A DNA stretch of 45,875 nt from Chloroflexota bacterium (GTDB lineage: Bacteria > Chloroflexota > UBA6077 > FW602-bin22 > CADDYW01). Shown in pieces: positions 7,356-18,661 of the stretch. The translations under genes were made by a program, and so were the position numbers. The stretch covers positions 1 to 45,875 of the forward strand of contig JAJPIK010000091.1 of the NCBI GenBank assembly GCA_021324795.1, in the 5' to 3' direction. Positions within the stretch are counted from its first letter, which is position 1; every line of letters begins with the position of its first letter. The notes under the pieces were generated by a model. It had not been told where the DNA came from. It did no database searches and worked only from the letters and a program-made list of their open reading frames with translations.

Positions 7356-8372
7356 TTAGTTATCGACGACGGGGAGATTGCGCCGGAGAACGTCAATCCG
7401 CTCCAAGGCGAGTCCAGAGCCGATGGCGACACAGGCCAAGGGATTCTCGGCGACATAGCAGGGCACACCGGTTTCCTGGGTCAGAAGCTGATCGATGTTG
7501 CGCAGGAGCGCACCTCCGCCGGTCAAGACGATACCTTTGTCGATGACGTCCGAGGCGAGCTCAGGCGGAGTTTCCTCGAGAACGGATCGCGCGGCGGCGA
7601 CAATCGCCGACAGGGGCTCGGCGAGTGCTTCCCGGATCTCTGTGGACTTGACCGTGATGGTTTTAGGCAATCCGCCAACTTGGTCGCGCCCGCGCACTTC
7701 CATCTCAAGCTCTTCTTCGAGGGGCAAGGCACTGCCAATCTCGATCTTGATCTGCTCCGCCATGCGCTCGCCGATCATGAGATTGTACTTACGCTTCACG
7801 TAGTTTGCGATGCCATCGTCGATTCGGTTACCAGCGACCCGTACCGATCGTGCGACGACAATACCATTCAGAGAGATGACGGCTGCCTCGGTCGTGCCTC
7901 CACCGATGTCGACGATCATATTACCACTTGGCAGATGGATGGGGATTTTCGCGCCGATCGCCGCGGCAAGTGGCTCCTCAATTAAGTAGGCGCTGCCGGC
8001 CCCGGCTTGCAGTGTCGCGTCATGTACTGCCCGTTGCTCGACGCTCGTCACCCCGGCCGGAACACAGACCATCACCTGTGGCCGAAATAATCCCAAGCCG
8101 AGTTTACCGCACACCTTAGTAATGAAGTAGCGGAGCATCGCTTCGGTAATGACGTAGTCGGCAATGACGCCGTCGCGCATTGGTCGAACCACGGTGATGC
8201 TCCCGGGGGTTCGACCAAGCATTTCGCGCGCTTCGTTGCCCACCGCGAGAATCGCATTGTCAGTGTTGGAAATCGCGACAACTGATGGTTCTTGAAGAAC
8301 AATGCCTTTACCGCGAACGTAAACCAAGACGTTGGCGGTTCCGAGATCGATACCGACTTGCTTGGCGAACAT
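7356..8372 (-). CDS. mreB: Rod shape-determining protein MreB
   Basis: The 338-residue bacterial actin homologue has the MreB phosphate-1 loop [18 protein letters not shown] at the N-terminus, the ESxxA-like segment [12 protein letters not shown], the phosphate-2 motif [17 protein letters not shown] and the adenosine-binding [15 protein letters not shown] near the end. MreB forms filaments under the membrane that guide lateral wall growth. mreC and mreD do not follow. Instead the gene is the last of a minus-strand run, 14 bp after murA, which makes wall precursors. That tie to cell wall synthesis fits its job. The length and start ([11 protein letters not shown]) are normal for the family. 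Confidence 0.95.
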   Translation of the reverse strand: MFAKQVGIDLGTANVLVYVRGKGIVLQEPSVVAISNTDNAILAVGNEAREMLGRTPGSITVVRPMRDGVIADYVITEAMLRYFITKVCGKLGLGLFRPQVMVCVPAGVTSVEQRAVHDATLQAGAGSAYLIEEPLAAAIGAKIPIHLPSGNMIVDIGGGTTEAAVISLNGIVVARSVRVAGNRIDDGIANYVKRKYNLMIGERMAEQIKIEIGSALPLEEELEMEVRGRDQVGGLPKTITVKSTEIREALAEPLSAIVAAARSVLEETPPELASDVIDKGIVLTGGGALLRNIDQLLTQETGVPCYVAENPLACVAIGSGLALERIDVLRRNLPVVDN

Positions 8373-8386
8373 ATCGTCCTAAGTTC

Positions 8387-9652
8387 TCAGGCCGCGACCC
8401 GTTGTATGTGCGCTCCCAACTCGCGGAGCTTGGAATCGACGTGCTCATAGCCGCGGTCGATGTGATAAATATCGTAAATCTCAGTGTTGCCCTCGGCAGC
8501 AAGGCCGGCCAGGATGAGAGCGGCGCCGGAGCGAATGTCAAGAGCACGGACCGGCCCGCCAACCAAACTCGTTGGACCAACAATCGTGGCCGTTTGGCCA
8601 TGCACCTGAATATCTGCCCCGAGCTTGCGCAACTCACGGGCGTACTGCAGACGGTCGTCATAGACCCGTTCGTGGATCAAGCTAGTGCCTTCTGACTGAG
8701 TGAGCATCGTGGCGAACGCCGCTTGGAGGTCAGTTGGAAAGCCGGGAAAGTGTAAGGTTTGGAGTTCCAAAGCGTGGAGCGAGCCGTTTGCGCGCACTCG
8801 GTAGCAATTGCCTTCAGGTTGAACGATTGCGCCTGCTTCAGAGAGCTTGTACGTTAGAGGATCCATGTGATCTGGAATGATATCGTGAATGACAACCTCG
8901 CCGCCGGAGATCACAGCGGCAATCGCGTAAGTGCCTGCTTCGATTCGATCGGGCATGACCCGGTAGGTAAAGCCATGCAGGCGAGAAGCACCGATGACTT
9001 CGAGGCGACTCGTGCCGAGGCCCCGGATCTGGGCGCCCATTTGTTGGAGGCAATGGGCAAGATCGAGCACTTCGGGCTCGGCAGATGCGTGGGTGAGAAC
9101 TGTCGTTCCCTCGGCAAGGGAGGCGGCCAGAAGAACGTTTTCGGTGCCGGTATGACTTGGATAATCGAGATAGATGCGCTCACCACGGAGGCGCTCCGCT
9201 TCGAGCTCGTAGAGATTTTCACTGAGCTGAACGCGTGCCCCCATTGCAGAAAAGCTTTTGATATCGACGTTGACCGGTCGGCGACCAATGCTACATCCAC
9301 CGGGATGTGGCGCGGTGACTCGCCCGACGCGGGCGAGGATCGGCCCGGTGACCAGAAACGACGCGCGCATCTTACGCGCCAGTTCCTGTGGAACGTCGGT
9401 ATTCATCGCACTAGCGCTCGGCGCACGGACGACGATCCGATGGCTGGTGCAATCGAGATTCACTGAACAGCCAAGCTGGCGGAGTATCTCCGCCAGCGTT
9501 TTGACGTCGTCGACGATGGGAACGTTTTCGATGACGCACTCATCAGTGGTAAGCAGCGTTGCCGCCATGATCGGCAACGCTGCGTTTTTCGCTCCACTGA
9601 CAGTGACGTCACCGCGAAGTGGAACCTGTCCCTCAATAACCAACTTATCCAT
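8387..9652 (-). CDS. murA: UDP-N-acetylglucosamine 1-carboxyvinyltransferase
   Basis: A 421-residue MurA. It transfers enolpyruvate from PEP to UDP-GlcNAc, the first committed cytoplasmic step of peptidoglycan synthesis. The start MDKLVIEGQVPLRGDVTVSG and the Lys-Asn pair at about 22-23 (SGAKNAALPI) are conserved. The flexible loop PGGCSIGRRPVN carries the catalytic Cys at about 120, so a Cys-to-Asp fosfomycin-resistant form is not indicated. The gene stands 30 bp after atpC and 14 bp before mreB on the same strand, so wall synthesis genes ride on the ATP synthase transcript or on an internal promoter that I could not see. Confidence 0.96.
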   Translation of the reverse strand: MDKLVIEGQVPLRGDVTVSGAKNAALPIMAATLLTTDECVIENVPIVDDVKTLAEILRQLGCSVNLDCTSHRIVVRAPSASAMNTDVPQELARKMRASFLVTGPILARVGRVTAPHPGGCSIGRRPVNVDIKSFSAMGARVQLSENLYELEAERLRGERIYLDYPSHTGTENVLLAASLAEGTTVLTHASAEPEVLDLAHCLQQMGAQIRGLGTSRLEVIGASRLHGFTYRVMPDRIEAGTYAIAAVISGGEVVIHDIIPDHMDPLTYKLSEAGAIVQPEGNCYRVRANGSLHALELQTLHFPGFPTDLQAAFATMLTQSEGTSLIHERVYDDRLQYARELRKLGADIQVHGQTATIVGPTSLVGGPVRALDIRSGAALILAGLAAEGNTEIYDIYHIDRGYEHVDSKLRELGAHIQRVAA

Positions 9653-9681
9653 GGCGCTCCCTGCTGATGCCCGGTCGGCGT

Positions 9682-10104
9682 TCAGCGCGGTGCTTCTTCG
9701 GCACGTCGCCGTCGGGCTACCTTTAATCGCACGCGCGATCTCTGCAGTGCGGCGGCAGCTTGCGCCAGATCCTGCGTCTCCCCCATCTCAGCGAGAAGGC
9801 GCTGTGCTCGCTCTTCCGCGGCACGTGCCCGTTCGACGTCGATCTCTTCCGCACGCTCGGCTGTGTCGGCGAGGACCAGGACACGGTTATCGCGCACTTC
9901 GAGGAATCCACCGCCGATCGCGAGACTGACCTCGTCGGTGCCTTGCTTCACCCGTAGCTCACCGGGGCGTAGGGTGGTCAGCAGGGGCGCATGCCGCGGC
10001 AAGATCCCGAGCTCGCCGAGGCTACCGGGTGCAGTGACCATGTCGGCCTCGTCCGAATAGACCAGGCGCTCTGCCGTGACGATGTCGAGCCTCAAGCGGG
10101 GCAT
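9682..10104 (-). CDS. atpC: F1Fo ATP synthase epsilon subunit
   Basis: The 140-residue epsilon subunit couples rotor to F1 and can inhibit hydrolysis. The N-terminal beta-sandwich begins MPRLRLDIVTAERLVYSDEA and contains APGSLGELGILPRHAPL, the family signature. The C-terminal part is a two-helix region rich in Arg/Glu/Ala. The ATG at 10104 lies one base after the atpD stop; the open frame upstream lies inside atpD and is not used. It is the last atp gene before murA. Confidence 0.95.
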   Translation of the reverse strand: MPRLRLDIVTAERLVYSDEADMVTAPGSLGELGILPRHAPLLTTLRPGELRVKQGTDEVSLAIGGGFLEVRDNRVLVLADTAERAEEIDVERARAAEERAQRLLAEMGETQDLAQAAAALQRSRVRLKVARRRRAEEAPR

Positions 10105-10105
10105 C

Positions 10106-11545
<1,440 letters not shown>

Positions 11546-11585
11546 TCAGTCTGATTCACGCCCCGCGTCTTCTTTCGATGATTCA

Positions 11586-12449
11586 TTAGCCGTGAAGCGC
11601 TTCCGCCCCCGCCGAGATTTCGAGAATCTCTTTGGTAATGCCGGCCTGCCGCGCTTTGTTGTAGCTCAAGGTGAGCTCTTGAACCACATCGCGGGCATTC
11701 TGCGTCGCGTTGTGCATCGCCACCATGCGGGCGCTGTGCTCGCTCGCCGTCGCATCGAGGACCGCCTGGTAGACCTGCACTTCGACGTAGCGAGGCAACA
11801 GTTGATCAAGCACCGTGGCAGCGCTGGGCTCGAAAATGTAGTCGATCAAGCGTGCATTTACGGTGGCTTCCGTTGGAACGACCGGTAGAATTTGACGCTG
11901 GACCACTTCCTGGCGCATCGTCGAGACGAACTTATTGTAAATGAGATCGACCCGATCGAAGCGGCCTTCACGGTAGCCATTGATCGCCAGCGTGGTGATC
12001 GGTGATACGTCGAGCAACGTCGGCCGATCGGAGAGACCGCTCACCTCCGCGATGACGTCGCCGGCATGCCGCGCGAGCCAGTCACGTCCTTTCCGGCCGA
12101 TGGCCATTGCTTGAATCGGGACCGATTGATCGAGGATAAAGCGGGCTGCCCGTCGAATGACATTGGCGTTCAATGAACCGCAGAGACCACGATCGGACGT
12201 GATGACAATCACCCCGATGTTCTGAATCGGCCGCTGGACTAACAAAGGATTGACTGGCTCGGTTGACCCGGTCATGTGAGCCAGGCCGCTTACCAGCTCG
12301 GCCATATGGTCAGCATAGGGTCGGCTTTCGCTGACCAGCGCCTGGGCCCGGCGCATCTTGACCGCCGACACCATCTCCATCGCGTTGGTGATCTGGCTGG
12401 TGTTCTTGACGCTTCGAATACGCCGTCGGATTTCTCGTGTACTCGGCAT
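11586..12449 (-). CDS. atpG: F1Fo ATP synthase gamma subunit
   Basis: The 287-residue rotor shaft subunit starts MPSTREIRRRIRSVKNTSQI and has the TNAMEMVSAVKMRRAQ segment and a C-terminal coiled coil (SARMVAMHNATQNARDVV), both expected for gamma. The central part contains ITSDRGLCGSLNANV, a gamma signature. The frame is open 41 codons further upstream into the atpA end, but the ATG at 12449 matches the usual gamma start. It lies 25 bp after the atpA stop. Confidence 0.95.
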   Translation of the reverse strand: MPSTREIRRRIRSVKNTSQITNAMEMVSAVKMRRAQALVSESRPYADHMAELVSGLAHMTGSTEPVNPLLVQRPIQNIGVIVITSDRGLCGSLNANVIRRAARFILDQSVPIQAMAIGRKGRDWLARHAGDVIAEVSGLSDRPTLLDVSPITTLAINGYREGRFDRVDLIYNKFVSTMRQEVVQRQILPVVPTEATVNARLIDYIFEPSAATVLDQLLPRYVEVQVYQAVLDATASEHSARMVAMHNATQNARDVVQELTLSYNKARQAGITKEILEISAGAEALHG

Positions 12450-12474
12450 CGCCTCGTCCTTGCTTCTGTTGGCG

Positions 12475-13983
12475 TTAGTAGGGAACCGTCTGCTTGAACT
12501 CGGCGATTGCTTGCTTGAGCTTCTCGAGGGTCGTGTCGCTGATCGCCTTCTCATTGACGATGGCTTGCCCAATCTCCGGATGGTTCGAGCTCAAGAACCG
12601 GAGAAATGCGGCCTCGAAAGCGCGTACCTTGGCGACCGGCACATCGTCGAGGTAGCCGTTAGTGACTGCCCAGATAATCTCGATCTGCTGCTCGACCGGC
12701 AACGGCTCATATTGGGATTGCTTGAAGATTTCAGTGATGCGCGCGCCGCGCTCAAGCTGAGCACGGGTCGCCTTGTCGAGATCGGAGCCAAACTGAGCAA
12801 AGGCAGCGAGCTCGCGGTATTGAGCGTAGTCGAGTTTGAGGCGCCCTGCGACCTGCTTCATCGCCTTGATCTGAGCGGCCGAGCCGACGCGAGATACGGA
12901 AATACCCACGTTCACCGCGGGGCGGACACCCGCGTAGAAGAGATCACTTTCCAGATAGATCTGGCCGTCGGTAATCGAGATGACATTAGTCGGAATGTAA
13001 GCCGAGACGTCGTTCGCGAGGGTCTCGATGATTGGCAGCGCAGTCAGGCTCCCGCCACCGTGCGCCTTGTCATACTTGGCCGCGCGTTCGAGCAAGCGAG
13101 AGTGCAGGTAAAAGACGTCGCCAGGATACGCTTCGCGTCCGGGCGGTCGGCGCAGGAGCAGCGAAATCTCACGATAGGCCCACGCGTGCTTGGTGAGGTC
13201 ATCGTAGACGATCAGAGCATCTCGACCGGTCTCGAGGAACTCTTCGGCCATCGCACAGCCAGCATAGGGGGCGAGATACTGCATCGCGGCCGAGTCGGTT
13301 GCGTTCGCGGCGACGACAATTGTTCGGTCCATCGCGCCGTAACGCTCGAGAGTCGCGACAACCTGAGCCACCTTCGCGGCCTTTTGGCCAATCGCGACGT
13401 ACACACAGGTGACGTCGCCTTTCTTTTGGTTGATGATCGTATCGATGGCAATCGCAGTCTTACCCGTGCTGCGGTCGCCAATGATCAGCTCGCGCTGGCC
13501 ACGGCCAATCGGAATGATCGAGTCGATCGCCTTGATTCCGGTTTGAAGCGGCTGGTTGACCGCCTGGCGGGTCACCACGTTCGGAGCGATGCGCTCGACC
13601 ACCCGGCGTCGGGAAGCCCCAGTTGGACCCTTGCCGTCAATTGGCTCACCCAATGAATTGACGACTCGGCCGATGAGCTCGTCCCCGACCGGTACGTCGA
13701 CAATACGGCCCGTCGTGCGAACTTCATCGCCTTCCTTGATGCCTTCTTCACTCCCCAGAATGACCGCGCCAACCGTCTCCTCTTCGAGGTTCAAGGCCAG
13801 GCCAGCTACGCCCGAACTGAATTCCAGCAACTCGCCCGACATGGCACCGGAAAGGCCATAAATTCGGGCGATTCCGTCGTGAACCTCGATCACCGTGCCA
13901 ACGCTGACTTCGGTGACCGGCAACGAAAACTTTTCAATACGTTCTTTGATAATGGAACTAATTTCTTCTGCGCGTACCGCCAT
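12475..13983 (-). CDS. atpA: F1Fo ATP synthase alpha subunit
   Basis: The 502-residue regulatory subunit has its nucleotide-binding loop [11 protein letters not shown] at about 168-178; the usual form is GDRQTGKT, so Gln is replaced by Ser. The segment [20 protein letters not shown] and the arginine-finger region [16 protein letters not shown] are conserved. The start [19 protein letters not shown] is typical. A 432-codon open frame on the opposite strand here is an antisense shadow. It lies 14 bp after atpH. Confidence 0.97.
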   Translation of the reverse strand: MAVRAEEISSIIKERIEKFSLPVTEVSVGTVIEVHDGIARIYGLSGAMSGELLEFSSGVAGLALNLEEETVGAVILGSEEGIKEGDEVRTTGRIVDVPVGDELIGRVVNSLGEPIDGKGPTGASRRRVVERIAPNVVTRQAVNQPLQTGIKAIDSIIPIGRGQRELIIGDRSTGKTAIAIDTIINQKKGDVTCVYVAIGQKAAKVAQVVATLERYGAMDRTIVVAANATDSAAMQYLAPYAGCAMAEEFLETGRDALIVYDDLTKHAWAYREISLLLRRPPGREAYPGDVFYLHSRLLERAAKYDKAHGGGSLTALPIIETLANDVSAYIPTNVISITDGQIYLESDLFYAGVRPAVNVGISVSRVGSAAQIKAMKQVAGRLKLDYAQYRELAAFAQFGSDLDKATRAQLERGARITEIFKQSQYEPLPVEQQIEIIWAVTNGYLDDVPVAKVRAFEAAFLRFLSSNHPEIGQAIVNEKAISDTTLEKLKQAIAEFKQTVPY

Positions 13984-13997
13984 CCTCTTCTCCCCTT

Positions 13998-14528
13998 TCA
14001 GGCCATCACGCGGGCGCGGAGCGCCGCGAGCCGGCCGACCACACTTCCGTCAATCAGTCGGTCGCCGATGCGGGCGACAAATCCGCCAATGAGCGATGGG
14101 TCGACGTCGGGCGTGACGACCACTTTTTGACCGGTCATCGCCTGGAGGCGGCGAGCGATCGCCTCGATTTCACTCGGGGTTAAGGGAACTGCCGTGGAGA
14201 CGCGAGCCGTCACGACCCCCCGAGCGCGATTGACCATTGCCTCATATGCCGACAAAATGTCGTCGATCAGACTGACCCGACCGTTTTCAACCAGCAATTG
14301 AACCAGACTGCGCCGCTTGGGCCCCAGCGCAGAAAAGCTGTCTTCGATGACCTGACTCTTCTGTTCGAAAGACACACTGGGATTGTCCAGCAATGCCTTT
14401 AACGTGGGCTCCTGGAGCACGGTAGCGATCACGTGCAGATCGTGTTGCCATCCGTCGATGTCGTGCTCCTCCCGGGCGATGTCGTAGATCGCCTGGGCAT
14501 AGCGGCGGGCTACTCCGCTCGTCGCCAT
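13998..14528 (-). CDS. atpH: F1Fo ATP synthase delta subunit
   Basis: The 176-residue delta subunit forms the peripheral-stalk cap on F1. The N-terminal helical domain begins [20 protein letters not shown]. The C-terminal part contains [16 protein letters not shown] and the ending [20 protein letters not shown], the usual delta signature. Upstream codons in frame fall within atpF; the ATG at 14528 was chosen by family alignment. It follows atpF by 25 bp. Confidence 0.94.
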   Translation of the reverse strand: MATSGVARRYAQAIYDIAREEHDIDGWQHDLHVIATVLQEPTLKALLDNPSVSFEQKSQVIEDSFSALGPKRRSLVQLLVENGRVSLIDDILSAYEAMVNRARGVVTARVSTAVPLTPSEIEAIARRLQAMTGQKVVVTPDVDPSLIGGFVARIGDRLIDGSVVGRLAALRARVMA

Positions 14529-14553
14529 GATACTTCGCGTTCTCCTTCTTGCT

Positions 14554-15054
14554 TCAATTGCGCCCGAGCCTTTCGGCTTCGGCCAGTGCTTCGTCAATCA
14601 GCCTGACGTGCGAAGCATGATCGAGCGATCGGCCCACGATCCGTCCCGCGGCAAATAGCGCGAGATCCGCCACGTACTGGCGAAGCTCGCTGACGGTGCG
14701 CTCGCGTTCGAGCGCAATGTCGGCGAGTGCCTTCGTGCGCATCTCCTCAACCTGAGCACGGGTTTTGTCGAGCTCATCTTGACGGATGCGCTCGGCAATC
14801 TTCTCGGCCTGAGCAACGATTTCCTGCCCTTCGCGACGAGCCTCGGCCAGTCGACGGGCGAACTCCTCTTCGGTCCGAGCAGCTTGCTGCTTGATCTCCT
14901 CGGCACGTTCCATGCTTTCGCGAATCCGAGCCGAACGCTCGTCAAGCATTCGGAGGATCGGCTTATAGGCCACCAACCGCAAAATCGCCAGCAGCAATAT
15001 GAAGTTGACAAGCTGGGCCAATATGCCAGGTACTGACAATCCCAGAGCTTCCAC
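14554..15054 (-). CDS. atpF: F1Fo ATP synthase b subunit
   Basis: The 166-residue peripheral-stalk subunit starts at GTG (15054), preceded by AGGAGA six bases upstream. Residues about 8-28 (VPGILAQLVNFILLLAILRL) form the membrane anchor. The rest is a long, charged coiled coil rich in Glu, Arg and Ala that would reach F1. A longer start at 15150 would add a non-conserved, Arg-rich stretch and lacks a ribosome site. It lies about 105 bp after atpE. Confidence 0.94.
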   Translation of the reverse strand: MEALGLSVPGILAQLVNFILLLAILRLVAYKPILRMLDERSARIRESMERAEEIKQQAARTEEEFARRLAEARREGQEIVAQAEKIAERIRQDELDKTRAQVEEMRTKALADIALERERTVSELRQYVADLALFAAGRIVGRSLDHASHVRLIDEALAEAERLGRN

Positions 15055-15159
15055 GAAAACTCTCCTGTGCCGTACGCCTTGCTCTCGCCGACCCCGTGGT
15101 GGCGGGGCAGAACGACCAGGCCTCGCGGAACGCCGCTCGGCCTGGTCCACCTGAGATGA

Positions 15160-15672
<513 letters not shown>

Positions 15673-15939
15673 TTAGCGAAACTGCTCTTCGTCGTCCTGT
15701 TTGCTCGGTTTATCATGTTGAAATTCTTCGGTCGCCTGACTAATTGACGTGACGATTAAGCGGTAAACGCCGACGCTACCGGCCAGAACGCCGATCAGCG
15801 AACAAATCAAGGTGGCCCATGGCCGCGTGCCAAAGTGAGCATCGAGCCACAAGCCGATCACGAGGCCGAGCAGGATTGATCCCACCATCGTTAGCCCGAG
15901 CTGACTGATCAAAGCTAACGGAGCCATGTCTCGTCGCAC
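15673..15939 (-). CDS. AtpI/AtpZ-like ATP synthase accessory membrane protein
   Basis: An 88-residue protein with two membrane helices, about 8-30 and 38-62 (GSILLGLVIGLWLD and WATLICSLIGVLAGSVGVYR). The G-x-x-x-G-LD pattern with a following loop is typical of the AtpZ/AtpI group, which helps ring assembly or Mg2+ uptake in F-type ATP synthase operons. The tail is hydrophilic and acidic. The start is GTG at 15939 with weak GGAAG upstream; an ATG four codons in (15927) is possible. It is the first gene of the atp operon and carries the promoter just upstream. Confidence 0.8.
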   Translation of the reverse strand: MRRDMAPLALISQLGLTMVGSILLGLVIGLWLDAHFGTRPWATLICSLIGVLAGSVGVYRLIVTSISQATEEFQHDKPSKQDDEEQFR

Positions 15940-15967
15940 AGATCACTTCCGTACAGGGCCGGCGCAG

Positions 15968-15997
15968 AGTATAGCATGAGCGCCGTGCTCAAGGCAA
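15968..15997 (-). promoter_or_regulatory. Promoter of the atp operon
   Basis: On the minus strand an extended -10, TGCTATACT (box TATACT 15968-15973), follows TTGCCT (15992-15997, 4/6) at 18 bp. The start would be near 15961, about 20 bases before the GTG of the atpI/Z gene. Confidence 0.6.
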
Positions 15998-16063
15998 CCA
16001 ATATACGTTCACTGAATGCGGCCAACGCATGCCACTGCTGCTACCGATACGGGCGGCCGACGT

Positions 16064-16102
16064 AACAGAACCCGTGTGCGAGCGTCACACACGGGTTCTG
16101 TT
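16064..16102 (-). terminator. Hairpin between ftsH and the atp operon
   Basis: A perfect 15-bp stem (arm AACAGAACCCGTGTG at 16064-16078, partner 16088-16102) with a 9-base loop lies about 80 bp after the ftsH stop. On the minus strand only TT follows, so termination of ftsH may be incomplete; the plus strand has TTTT after the stem. The rest of 15998-16180 shows no gene. Confidence 0.6.
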
Positions 16103-16180
16103 TTCCAACGAAGAAGGTGATTGATAACTAGCCGCGCTGACACGGCAAGCGAACAGTTTTCCCACTATCTTATGATTCGG

Positions 16181-18037
16181 CTAATTGGGCACGGCCGGAG
16201 CCAGAGCCGGAACGTCGGACCCCGAGAAGCATCGCTCGAGCTCGTCGCCCTCGATAGTCTCCTCACGCATGAGTTGCTGCGCCAGGCGGTCAAGAACGTC
16301 CCGATGCTGGGTCAGCACCTCACGGGCTCGATTGTAGGCCGTGCTAATCAACGTGCGAATCTCATCGTCGATCGCCTCGGCGCTCTTTTCGCTGTAGTTT
16401 TTCTGCTCAGCGATCTCGCGGCCTAGGAAGATTAGCTCTTCCTTATGTCCCATTGCCACCGGCCCAATCCGCTTGCTCATGCCGTATTCAGTGACCATGC
16501 GTCTAGCCATCTGCGTGGCACGCTCAATGTCGTTTTCCGCACCGGTTGTGATTTCGCCGAAGACAATCTCTTCGGCCACCCGTCCACCCAAGGCAAACAC
16601 GAGCGTGTCTTCGAACTGTGATTTGCTCCACAGGTAGCGATCTTCAATTGGCAGCAGACGAGTATAGCCCCCCATCATGCCGCGCGCGATAATCGAGACC
16701 TTATGGAGCGGATCGAGGTTCCCGAGCATCCGCGCGACCACCGCGTGACCGGCCTCGTGATAAGCCGTGACCAGCTTCTCTTTCTCAGAGATGATCCGAG
16801 ACTTGCGCTCCGGACCAGCGATCACCCGATCGATCGCCTCTTCCAGCTCGAGCATCGTAATCTTCTTCTTATTACGTCGAGCCGCGAGAATCGCCGCCTC
16901 GTTCACCAGGTTCGCCAGATCCGCCCCGGAGAATCCTGGAGTCTGTTTTGCGAGCACCTCGATCGAAACACCGGAATCAAGTGGCTTGCCGCGAACATGA
17001 ACGTCCAAAATGGCGCGTCGGCCGTTAATATCTGGCCGATCCAGAACCACCTGACGGTCGAATCGTCCCGGACGCAAGAGCGCCGGATCGAGGACGTCTG
17101 GGCGGTTGGTCGCCGCGACGACGATCACATTCGTGTTCGAATCAAAGCCATCCATCTCGACTAGGATCTGATTCAGCGTCTGCTCGCGCTCGTCGTGACT
17201 ACCCCCCAAGCCGGCACCGCGCTGGCGACCGACCGCGTCAATTTCGTCGACGAAAACAATACATGGTGAGTTGCGCTTGGCTTGATCGAACAGGTCGCGA
17301 ACGCGGCTCGCGCCAACGCCCACGAACATCTCGACAAACTCGGAACCACTGATGCTAAAGAACGGTACCCCGGCCTCGCCAGCCACGGCCCGCGCCAGTA
17401 ACGTCTTACCCGTGCCTGGCGGACCGACAAGCAACACGCCGTGCGGAATTCGGGCGCCGAGCGCTGCGAACTTCTCCGGATATTTCAGAAACTCGACGAC
17501 TTCTTGGAGCTCTTGCTTCGCTTCTTCGACCCCCGCGACGTCCGAGAAGGTCACGGCCGGCTTGTTACCCATGAACATCCGCGCCCGGCTCTTGCCAAAC
17601 GATAACGCCTGATTATTGGAGCCTTGTGCCTGGCGCATCATTAGCAGGAGGAAGCCAGCGAGAAACACGAAGGGCAGGAACTGCACGAGCAATCCCAGCC
17701 AGTTCCCAAACTCCGCGGGCTTCTGGTAAACGACGTCGATCTTGTCGATCTGATCCTGCGGAACACCAGCGTCGTGCAAGATCTGGTAGAGGTTTGCGTT
17801 CGGGTCGGTTTGGACCCGTGCTTCAACGTTCGAATCGGAGCGCTGAACGATCAGCGTGTCTCCCTGGTCGACAATGCGACTGACGTCGCCCTGCTTGCTG
17901 AGCCTGATGACGTCAGACAACGACATGGTCGACTGCGGCTTGCCTCCTCCGGTCGGGAAGAAGGACAGGAACAACGCAATCGCCGCGACGAGAATCAAGA
18001 GGTAAATGAAGCTGTTTTTCAGCCACTTAGTATCCAT
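16181..18037 (-). CDS. ftsH: ATP-dependent zinc metalloprotease FtsH
   Basis: The 618-residue membrane AAA+ protease begins with a membrane helix (about 10-27, [18 protein letters not shown]), an extracellular domain, and a second helix at about 110-132 ([15 protein letters not shown]). The AAA domain has Walker A GPPGTGKT, Walker [13 protein letters not shown] and the second region of homology [20 protein letters not shown]. The zinc site HEAGH lies in [16 protein letters not shown], with the distal Asp region [14 protein letters not shown]. FtsH degrades damaged membrane proteins and some regulators. It has its own promoter inside the hpt end and follows hpt, as in many bacteria (tilS-hpt-ftsH). 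Confidence 0.97.
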   Translation of the reverse strand: MDTKWLKNSFIYLLILVAAIALFLSFFPTGGGKPQSTMSLSDVIRLSKQGDVSRIVDQGDTLIVQRSDSNVEARVQTDPNANLYQILHDAGVPQDQIDKIDVVYQKPAEFGNWLGLLVQFLPFVFLAGFLLLMMRQAQGSNNQALSFGKSRARMFMGNKPAVTFSDVAGVEEAKQELQEVVEFLKYPEKFAALGARIPHGVLLVGPPGTGKTLLARAVAGEAGVPFFSISGSEFVEMFVGVGASRVRDLFDQAKRNSPCIVFVDEIDAVGRQRGAGLGGSHDEREQTLNQILVEMDGFDSNTNVIVVAATNRPDVLDPALLRPGRFDRQVVLDRPDINGRRAILDVHVRGKPLDSGVSIEVLAKQTPGFSGADLANLVNEAAILAARRNKKKITMLELEEAIDRVIAGPERKSRIISEKEKLVTAYHEAGHAVVARMLGNLDPLHKVSIIARGMMGGYTRLLPIEDRYLWSKSQFEDTLVFALGGRVAEEIVFGEITTGAENDIERATQMARRMVTEYGMSKRIGPVAMGHKEELIFLGREIAEQKNYSEKSAEAIDDEIRTLISTAYNRAREVLTQHRDVLDRLAQQLMREETIEGDELERCFSGSDVPALAPAVPN

Positions 18038-18079
18038 GAACCGTCCTCAGTACCCGGTGCGGATTCGGCTCCCATAGGG

Positions 18080-18107
18080 ATTATATCAGAACCACTCGAC
18101 TTTTCAA
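18080..18107 (-). promoter_or_regulatory. ftsH promoter overlapping the hpt stop codon
   Basis: On the minus strand TTGAAA (18102-18107, 5/6) is followed after 16 bp by TGA-TATAAT, a perfect extended -10 (box 18080-18085). The start is near 18073, with a leader of about 36 bases. So ftsH can be transcribed apart from tilS-hpt. Confidence 0.75.
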
Positions 18108-18661
18108 ACTTGATCGCCCCGGTACAATTCAGGGCGCAGCACGCCCAGGTAGGGCAGATTCCGGTATTGCTCGGCATAGTCGAGACCGTAGCCGACGACG
18201 AACTCGTCAGGAATGTCGAAGCCGACGTAGTCGATCGACGGCCCCGGAGCACGGACCTTTTGCTTTCGGAGCAAGGCGCAGATCCGCAGACTCGCCGGCT
18301 GACGGTCACGGAGATTCTCGACGATGTAGCGGAGGGTCAAGCCGGAGTCGACAATATCTTCAACGACGAGCACGTCACGACCACTGATCGAGCGATCGAG
18401 GTCTTTGAGAATCCGCACGACGCCCGTGGACTGGGTGCTGGCGCCATAGCTGGACACGGCCATGAAGTCGAGCTCGACGGGCAAGTCAATCGTCCGCGCG
18501 AGGTCCACCATGAAGACGACCGCTCCTTTCAGCACGCCAACCAGGACCGGTTCCTTTCCACGGTAGTCCGCGGTGATTTGTTGGCCAAGCTCGCCGATCC
18601 GCCGGGTCAGTTGCTCGGCAGAGATCAAGATTTTTGCGATGTCGTCGTTCAGGTCGTGCAC
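18104..18661 (-). CDS. hpt: Hypoxanthine phosphoribosyltransferase
   Basis: The 185-residue cytoplasmic purine-salvage enzyme joins hypoxanthine or guanine with PRPP. The PRPP-binding motif VLVVEDIVDSGLT is perfect for HPRT, with the upstream LVGVLKGAVVFMVDLAR loop carrying the conserved Leu-Lys-Gly, and the C-terminal VGYGLDYAEQYRNLPYLGVL is a well-known HPRT signature. The start MHDLNDDIAKILISAEQL fits. It overlaps the 3' end of tilS by 13 bp, and its stop is overlapped by the ftsH promoter. The tilS-hpt-ftsH order is common. Confidence 0.96.
   Translation of the reverse strand: MHDLNDDIAKILISAEQLTRRIGELGQQITADYRGKEPVLVGVLKGAVVFMVDLARTIDLPVELDFMAVSSYGASTQSTGVVRILKDLDRSISGRDVLVVEDIVDSGLTLRYIVENLRDRQPASLRICALLRKQKVRAPGPSIDYVGFDIPDEFVVGYGLDYAEQYRNLPYLGVLRPELYRGDQV

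Noticed and set aside
7296..7985. A 229-codon open frame on the plus strand
   Set aside because: Antisense to mreB, with no ribosome site fitting and no recognisable motif.
12358..13656. A 432-codon open frame on the plus strand
   Set aside because: It lies antisense to atpA and atpG, which have full motif sets. High GC third positions produce such shadows.
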